27,572 bases of DNA from JAZRUY01 sp045598845 (lineage in GTDB: Bacteria; Verrucomicrobiota; Lentisphaeria; Victivallales; Victivallaceae), in the NCBI GenBank assembly GCA_045598845.1, contig JAZRUY010000153.1, positions 1 to 27,572 of the forward strand, in the 5' to 3' direction. Positions 22,747 through 27,572 of the stretch are shown here, one piece after another. Numbering within the stretch: position 1 is the first letter of the stretch; every line of letters starts with the position of its first letter. The translations under genes and the position numbers were made by a program. The notes under the pieces are model-generated. The model was not told the DNA's origin, searched no databases, and saw only the letters and a list, made by a program, of their open reading frames with translations.

Positions 22747-24278
22747 CTTTTCACCTCTCCAGCCGCGCCGGCATCCGCGCCGGCGCATATGTTAAATATA
22801 GAATTGAATTCTGCTTCACTGTAACCGTATATGCTTTGCAATATGCCGGCCAGATGGCGGGCGCTTATTTCATTCAGCTGCACTGTAATCACCGAACCGT
22901 CGCCCAGTAACACATTGACGAACGGAGCATGGGCGGCCGGCAAATCCGCAGCCAGCGGCAGCCTGCCGTCCGCCGGACTGACTGAATTTCCGAAATAAAT
23001 ATACCTCTCTCCGCAATCGCCTGCCGTAAGATCGGTTCCGCAGGAGGCGAATAACTCGCCGATTCCGGAAATTTCTCCGGCGGCCGGATAACCGCCTCCA
23101 TGCGCGGCGGCATAATCCCGCATAGCCGCACCCAGTTTACGCAGTTCCGCGCCGCAGGATTCAATTGCTGAAAAATCCGGAACCGCGAATTCGGAATTTT
23201 CCTCTTGCTCAGGAACTTCTTCCGGTTGCCCGTCCTCCGGGGCGGCAGGATGGCCGACGCTTTCCCCGGCGGCCAGCAGAAAAGGAGTCAGCACATGAAT
23301 CAGACCGCTGAACCCGTCCTTTTGCCCGGCGGTAATTCCGGTTATGCCGTCCGCATCCCGGGTGAATACCGTCAACGCCCGGCGGTGGCGCGTCAACTCA
23401 ATATCCGCCCTGCCGGCATCATAATCAACACAGCAGCAGGCGAAACCTTCATCCGGCAAAACGGCGGTCATTTCCTTCAATTCCGGTAAATCCTCGAATT
23501 TGAGCGCAAGCACATCGTCACCCGGATTATTTCCCAATGAAAAAGCCAGCATCACCCCGTGTTCTTCATCCGTAACCATCCCTATCGGCGGCAGACCGTC
23601 CGGTTCAAAGATGCAGCCGTCGTTCCTGATTACGCCGTTGCCGTTCTCCTCTATCGACTTCCGCATCGCCCGGATAATCCGTCCCTCCCGGTCCGGTATT
23701 TGCCACAGCCAGTCGCCGCTGCCTGGAACAATGGCGCATTCATAGAATCCGCTCAAATAATCGTATAATTCCTTTTCAGCGCTAAAGCCGAGTTTACCCA
23801 TCACAGTTTCGGTATCCCAGAAACGCGACAGCACCCGGTCGTTTTTAAGCAACGGGGCGGCGGCGGAAAAATCCACGTTGAAGATGATATCCGCAGCGAA
23901 TCCGGGGGATAAAGTGACCAATTGTTTTTTAATATCCGCCGATGTGCGGCAACCGTCGGGAAAAAGCGCCGGCTTATCTCCGCTGATCAGCAAAAATTCC
24001 CGGCCGCAATGAAAACCGCCGCCGCTTTCCGAAGAACTGAATCCTGCACCGTCAACGCGGTTCAGCCCCAGAAACCGGAAAATCACCGCCGCCATCGGCG
24101 AATCCAGCCTTTCCATGGCGGAGCGGGCGTCCTCGCTGACCGGCAGTACCGCATAGACCGGTGCGCCGGATTCCAGATGCTCGGCGATACGCTCCGAATC
24201 GCCGGGGGCGGCGCACCCGGCCGCAACCAGCAGCATAGCCGCGATGCCGTATCCGCATATATTCTTGAAAATACCCAT
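22743..24278 (-). CDS. Large lipoprotein with prepilin-like C-terminal region
   Basis: 511 residues. The signal peptide ends with VAAGC, lipidation at C22. The body (30-340) is not recognised. It has alternating hydrophobic strands (VYAVLPVSED, PMAAVIFRFLGL, GFACCCVDYDAG) that resemble a repeated alpha/beta outer-envelope fold. A Pro/Glu-rich linker (343-366) follows. The C-terminal part (371-468) resembles the body of PVC-type prepilins: SCGAELRKLGAAMRDYAAAHGGGYP is like the post-helix region of those proteins, and FVNVLLGDGSVITV like their DGSV ending. The N-terminal methylation motif itself is missing. ATG 24278 is chosen over GTG 24284; the ribosome binding site is weak for both. The gene lies 87 bases after glnN and is coupled to the small unknown gene and hpt. 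Confidence 0.78.
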   Translation of the reverse strand: MGIFKNICGYGIAAMLLVAAGCAAPGDSERIAEHLESGAPVYAVLPVSEDARSAMERLDSPMAAVIFRFLGLNRVDGAGFSSSESGGGFHCGREFLLISGDKPALFPDGCRTSADIKKQLVTLSPGFAADIIFNVDFSAAAPLLKNDRVLSRFWDTETVMGKLGFSAEKELYDYLSGFYECAIVPGSGDWLWQIPDREGRIIRAMRKSIEENGNGVIRNDGCIFEPDGLPPIGMVTDEEHGVMLAFSLGNNPGDDVLALKFEDLPELKEMTAVLPDEGFACCCVDYDAGRADIELTRHRRALTVFTRDADGITGITAGQKDGFSGLIHVLTPFLLAAGESVGHPAAPEDGQPEEVPEQEENSEFAVPDFSAIESCGAELRKLGAAMRDYAAAHGGGYPAAGEISGIGELFASCGTDLTAGDCGERYIYFGNSVSPADGRLPLAADLPAAHAPFVNVLLGDGSVITVQLNEISARHLAGILQSIYGYSEAEFNSIFNICAGADAGAAGEVKR

Positions 24279-24365
24279 ATTCACCCGTTATTCATCCGTT
24301 AAAACAATTATTTTTTCGACCAGTGCGCTTCTTTGCATAGCATATCGTCAGTACCGCCGGAAAAT

Positions 24366-26489
24366 CTAATATATGAAAAGCATTTCACGGTACTTCGGCA
24401 ACTGCCAGAGCGCATCGGAAACCTCCGTTTCCAGTTCATCGGCGCAGGAGCGCAATTCCGAGAGTACTTTCGGAATATCCGGGAAATCCGCCGCTTTGAG
24501 TCTGGTCAAAGCATCATCGAGCCGGTCCAGACCTTCTCCGAGCAATTCGGCGCGGCCGCGTAAAGCCGCGGTCCCGGCGGATATCCCGGTTTGAGCCGCC
24601 GAAGCAATGGCGGCGGCGATCCCGGCATATTCGGCAGCGACCGCCGGGATAATCATGCCGGAAACGATTTCCGCCGCCACACCGGCTTCTATCTTGATTT
24701 TGCGGATATACTCTTCACGGCAGACTTCATAACGGGATTTCAATTCGCGTTCATTGAGTACCCCGTATTTGCTGAACATGGCAATATTTTTCGCCGCGGT
24801 AAACGCTTTGATACTGTCCAGCGCGGAACCGGCGCGCGGCAATCCGCGCCTTTCCGCCTCGGCAGCCCAGGCGCCTGTGTAACCGTCACCGTTGAAAATT
24901 ATCCGCTTGTGCCGCTTTACGATACCCTGCAGATACCGCTGTAAACCGGAATTGAACCCGTTTCTGTCCAGTTTTTCCAGAACTTCCGATGTCCGGTCGA
25001 ATGCCTCGGCGACAATGGTATTGAGCACCGCATTGCATCCGCTGCATGACTGACATGCGCCCGGTGTCCGGAACTCGAATTTATTACCGGTAAAAGCGAA
25101 CGGGCTGGTCCGGTTGCGGTCGGTGGCGTCACGCGGAAGCGGCGGCAGAGTGTCCACCCCGATACGCATCGCGCCCGCCTTGCGGCTGGAGGTCGGCGTC
25201 CCCTTTTCAAGTTGCGAAATCACATCGGTAAGCTGGTCACCCAGATATATGGAAATCACCGGCGGCGGAGCCTCGTTACCGCCCAGACGGCAGTCGTTGC
25301 CGGCGCCGGCGGCGGCGGCTCGCAGCAGATCAGCATGCAGATCCACCGCTTCTATCACGGCGCACAGCACAGTAAGGAAAATCGCGTTCTGATGCGGATC
25401 GTCCCCGGGTGAAAGCAGATTTTTTCCGCCGTAAGACACCGACCAGTTGTTATGCTTGCCGGAACCGTTGATACCGTTGAACGGCTTTTCGTGAAGCAGA
25501 CAGACGAACCCGCGGCGCTCCGCCGCCTGACGCAGCACCTCCATGATCAGCATATTGTGATCGCAGGCCAGATTGACATCCTCGAACAAGGGCGCCAGTT
25601 CGAACTGCGCCGGAGCGACTTCATTGTGTCTGGTTTTGGCCGGAATCCCCAGAGACCACAATTCCTGTTCGACTTCATCCATAAAATCCAGAACCCGCAT
25701 CCGCATGGAACCGAAATAGTGGTCCTCCAGCTGCTGATGCTTGGCGGGAGGCGCGCCGAACACCGTTCTGCCGCATTGAATCAAATCCGGCCGCTGCAGA
25801 TAAAATCTGCGGTCGATCAGAAAGTATTCCTGTTCCAGACCTGCGGTAACTTCCGTTTTGGCCTCCGGCCGGTTAAAACACTTCATCAGCCTGGATGTCG
25901 CTTTCGCCAGAACCTGAATCGAACGCAGCAGCGGAGTTTTCTTATCCAGCGCATCGCCGTTATAACTGCAAAATGCCGTCGGAATACAGAGGGTGGCGCC
26001 GTTGCCGTGGCGTTTGATGAACGCCGGGCTTGTGGGATCCCAGGCGGTGTATCCGCGCGCTTCGAAAGTGGAACGCAGACCGCCTGACGGAAAACTGGAT
26101 GCGTCGGGCTCGCTGAAAATCAGATTGCTCCCGGAAAAACTCGCGATCGGCATACCGTCTTTCAAGTCCAGAAAAGCATCGTGTTTTTCGGCGGTGGAGC
26201 CGGTCAGCGGCTGAAACCAGTGAGTATAATGGGTGGCTCCGCGCTCCATGGCCCAGTTTTTCATCGCATGCGCCACATCGGCGGCGATAGCAGCATCCAG
26301 CGGATCACCGTTATTCATGGTGGCGAACAGTTTCGCCGCGGTTTCAGAGGAAAGATAGCGGCGCATCACCGCGCGGTTGAACACATCGCACCCGAATCCG
26401 CTCAAATCCGCAGTCCGGGGCGTCATCGGGCGCTCCGAAGGCATGGCGGCTACTGCATTTACCGCATTATCTCTGTCCGGATATCCCAT
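24366..26489 (-). CDS. glnN: Glutamine synthetase type III
   Basis: 707 residues, the size of the GSIII class found in Bacteroidetes, cyanobacteria and PVC bacteria. It makes glutamine from glutamate, ammonia and ATP. Seen, in family order: THYTHWFQPLTGSTAEKHDAF, EPDASSFPSGGLRSTFEARGYTAWD, GLEQEYFLID, AKHQQLEDHYFGS, KTRHNEVAPAQFELAP, LHEKPFNGINGSGKHNNWS, GGNEAPPPVISIYLG, DRNRTSPFAFTGNKFEFR, and the C-terminal WQLPKYREMLF. All metal and ATP-site motifs look intact. ATG 26489 is chosen because AGGA lies 10 bases upstream and it starts just after the DUF362 stop; ATG 26546 would overlap that gene. It follows the DUF362/ferredoxin gene on one strand; no nitrogen regulator is in view. Confidence 0.95.
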   Translation of the reverse strand: MGYPDRDNAVNAVAAMPSERPMTPRTADLSGFGCDVFNRAVMRRYLSSETAAKLFATMNNGDPLDAAIAADVAHAMKNWAMERGATHYTHWFQPLTGSTAEKHDAFLDLKDGMPIASFSGSNLIFSEPDASSFPSGGLRSTFEARGYTAWDPTSPAFIKRHGNGATLCIPTAFCSYNGDALDKKTPLLRSIQVLAKATSRLMKCFNRPEAKTEVTAGLEQEYFLIDRRFYLQRPDLIQCGRTVFGAPPAKHQQLEDHYFGSMRMRVLDFMDEVEQELWSLGIPAKTRHNEVAPAQFELAPLFEDVNLACDHNMLIMEVLRQAAERRGFVCLLHEKPFNGINGSGKHNNWSVSYGGKNLLSPGDDPHQNAIFLTVLCAVIEAVDLHADLLRAAAAGAGNDCRLGGNEAPPPVISIYLGDQLTDVISQLEKGTPTSSRKAGAMRIGVDTLPPLPRDATDRNRTSPFAFTGNKFEFRTPGACQSCSGCNAVLNTIVAEAFDRTSEVLEKLDRNGFNSGLQRYLQGIVKRHKRIIFNGDGYTGAWAAEAERRGLPRAGSALDSIKAFTAAKNIAMFSKYGVLNERELKSRYEVCREEYIRKIKIEAGVAAEIVSGMIIPAVAAEYAGIAAAIASAAQTGISAGTAALRGRAELLGEGLDRLDDALTRLKAADFPDIPKVLSELRSCADELETEVSDALWQLPKYREMLFIY

Positions 26490-26498
26490 CTGATTCAA

Positions 26499-26504
26499 GT
26501 CCTG
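26499..26504 (-). promoter_or_regulatory. Ribosome binding site supporting glnN start at 26489
   Basis: CAGGAC on the minus strand with AGGA ending 10 bases before ATG 26489, in the gap after the DUF362 stop. Confidence 0.5.
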
Positions 26505-26508
26505 AATT

Positions 26509-27572
26509 TCATCTGCCGAATAATTTTCCGGCCAGCGCGGACACATTGCGCTTGATCCGGTTTGTCATAATAAAACGTTCGATGAAAGTCTGTTTCAGCT
26601 CGATAGCCTGCACCGGGCAGAATTCGTGGCAGCAGTAACACTTGATGCACCGCGAACTGTCCGCTTTGAAACTGACCGTCGGGTCAATGGCCGGCGGATC
26701 GCAGGGACAGCCTTTTTTACAGCGCAGGCATTTAATGCATTTATCAGGATTCACCGACGGACAGGGTTTCCAGTGCCGACGGAAAAATTCCAGCATGAAC
26801 TTGGGCAGCGGCAGCAGCCGCAACGAATCATGCAGCGCTTTGATATGTACGAAATCCGGTATCTGCAACGACTCCGGAGACGGTCCGTAAACCGTCAGGT
26901 TGTCGATACGGTCCCCCATACCGCGGCGGCGCGCGGCGGTCATCAGCGGAACATCCTTGTCCCTGAGGTTGATCAGCGTAAGCGCTACGGCATCGGCGGA
27001 AACAGTTTCCGGCGATGCGACAAGCGCTCCGACCTGACGGGGTTTTCCGCCGGACGGTCCCTCCCCCTCCATGGCGGTTATCATATCGATGATCGCCAGA
27101 ACCGGTTTTTTTATGATGTTCAAATCCAGCTGCAATTCGGCCAGCCACTCGCGGGTGCGCAGCCGGTAATGATATTCCCCTTTACTGATGCCGGGCAAAT
27201 AACCGTAAAGATTTTTCATCGCCCCGGTAAACACCATCTGCACATGGGTCTTGCCTTTGGCCAGGTCGATAATCTTGTCCGCCCGTTTCAGCGGAGCGGC
27301 CAGTTTTATATACTTTGCCACTTTGGCTTCCGGAAATTCAAAATCGGCCGGTTCCTCCATATCCACCCATTCCAGACCGAGCCGGTCGATCACCTCGCCG
27401 ATGCCGGATGCTTCCAGCACGCTTTTGACCGACCCGCATCCCGGGCTGTCCCCGATCATCACATGGGCGCCGCATTCCTGCGCCAGCCCCGCCGCCGCCT
27501 CGACCACCTTGGGATGAGTGAGCACCGCGGTATCCGGGGCGAACGGTCCCAGCAGATTCGGTTTGAGCAGCA
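26509..27572 (-). CDS. DUF362 iron-sulfur protein with C-terminal ferredoxin domain (5' end cut by right edge)
   Basis: 354 codons are visible; the open frame continues through base 27572, so the N-terminus is missing. DUF362 features: LLKPNLLGPFAPDTAVLTHP at the cut end, VMIGDSPGCGS, AKGKTHVQMVFTGAMKNLYG, and TAMEGEGPSGGKPRQVGALVAS. The C-terminal ferredoxin domain has two cysteine sets, CIKCLRCKKGCPCDPP and CIKCYCCHEFCPVQAI, expected to hold two [4Fe-4S] clusters. DUF362 proteins are common in anaerobes; their reaction is not known, and an iron-sulfur redox role is inferred. A short basic tail (TNRIKRNVSALAGKLFGR) follows the clusters. glnN begins 19 bases downstream, so the two are probably one transcript. 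An internal GTG at 27525 is not the true start, since conserved DUF362 sequence lies upstream of it. Confidence 0.9.
   Translation of the reverse strand, partial: LLKPNLLGPFAPDTAVLTHPKVVEAAAGLAQECGAHVMIGDSPGCGSVKSVLEASGIGEVIDRLGLEWVDMEEPADFEFPEAKVAKYIKLAAPLKRADKIIDLAKGKTHVQMVFTGAMKNLYGYLPGISKGEYHYRLRTREWLAELQLDLNIIKKPVLAIIDMITAMEGEGPSGGKPRQVGALVASPETVSADAVALTLINLRDKDVPLMTAARRRGMGDRIDNLTVYGPSPESLQIPDFVHIKALHDSLRLLPLPKFMLEFFRRHWKPCPSVNPDKCIKCLRCKKGCPCDPPAIDPTVSFKADSSRCIKCYCCHEFCPVQAIELKQTFIERFIMTNRIKRNVSALAGKLFGR

Noticed and set aside
26490..26546. ATG 26546 as glnN start
   Set aside because: It would overlap the DUF362 gene by 38 bases, and the added 19 residues have no match to the known GSIII N-terminus; ATG 26489 has a ribosome binding site and no overlap.

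Overview
The window carries 26 protein genes and no rRNA or tRNA gene that I can see. It is GC-rich, densely coded and bacterial. Several features together suggest a member of the PVC group, most likely a Lentisphaerota/Victivallales-type or related gut anaerobe: type III glutamine synthetase, a rubredoxin joined to a PerR-type regulator, a tandem PilT ATPase, prepilin-like lipoprotein sequence, an intracellular GH29 fucosidase, and a TibC/Aah-type heptosyltransferase in a genome with double-membrane lipoproteins. This placement is inference from gene content; no marker was compared by computation.

Left part (1-7292). An incomplete uvrC runs off the left edge. A small secreted repeat protein (+) faces a TibC/Aah-like autotransporter heptosyltransferase (-), with a shared terminator between them. 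Then, all on the minus strand, come an AEC-family transporter, rpsT (S20) with its own promoter and terminator, argC, and a DUF349 protein. The DUF349 gene and htpG (+) diverge from back-to-back promoters.

Middle (7293-15300). htpG converges on a queC / alpha-L-fucosidase pair. Divergent from the fucosidase is a tightly overlapped trio: PerR-like regulator, rubredoxin and BamE/SmpA-like lipoprotein. dut (minus, TTG start) faces this trio. Next is a 732-residue protein made of two complete PilT ATPases in one chain.

Right part (15301-27572). A plus-strand run hom - aspartokinase - proS - two-domain nifU - prfB supplies the aspartate-family pathway and translation. The aspartokinase is of the kind known from ectoine clusters. 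It converges on a minus-strand run: DUF362/ferredoxin protein (cut by the right edge) - glnN (GSIII) - large lipoprotein with a prepilin-like tail - small unknown protein - hpt.

The longest gene-free stretches are about 230 bases (7062-7292, promoters plus an inverted repeat) and 206 bases (15237-15442, terminator plus promoter). Nothing above 300 bases is empty. I saw no CRISPR array, insertion sequence, prophage or integration scar. The best candidates for something little described are the tandem PilT protein, the orphan autotransporter heptosyltransferase next to a surface-repeat protein, and the lipoprotein/unknown-protein pair upstream of hpt.
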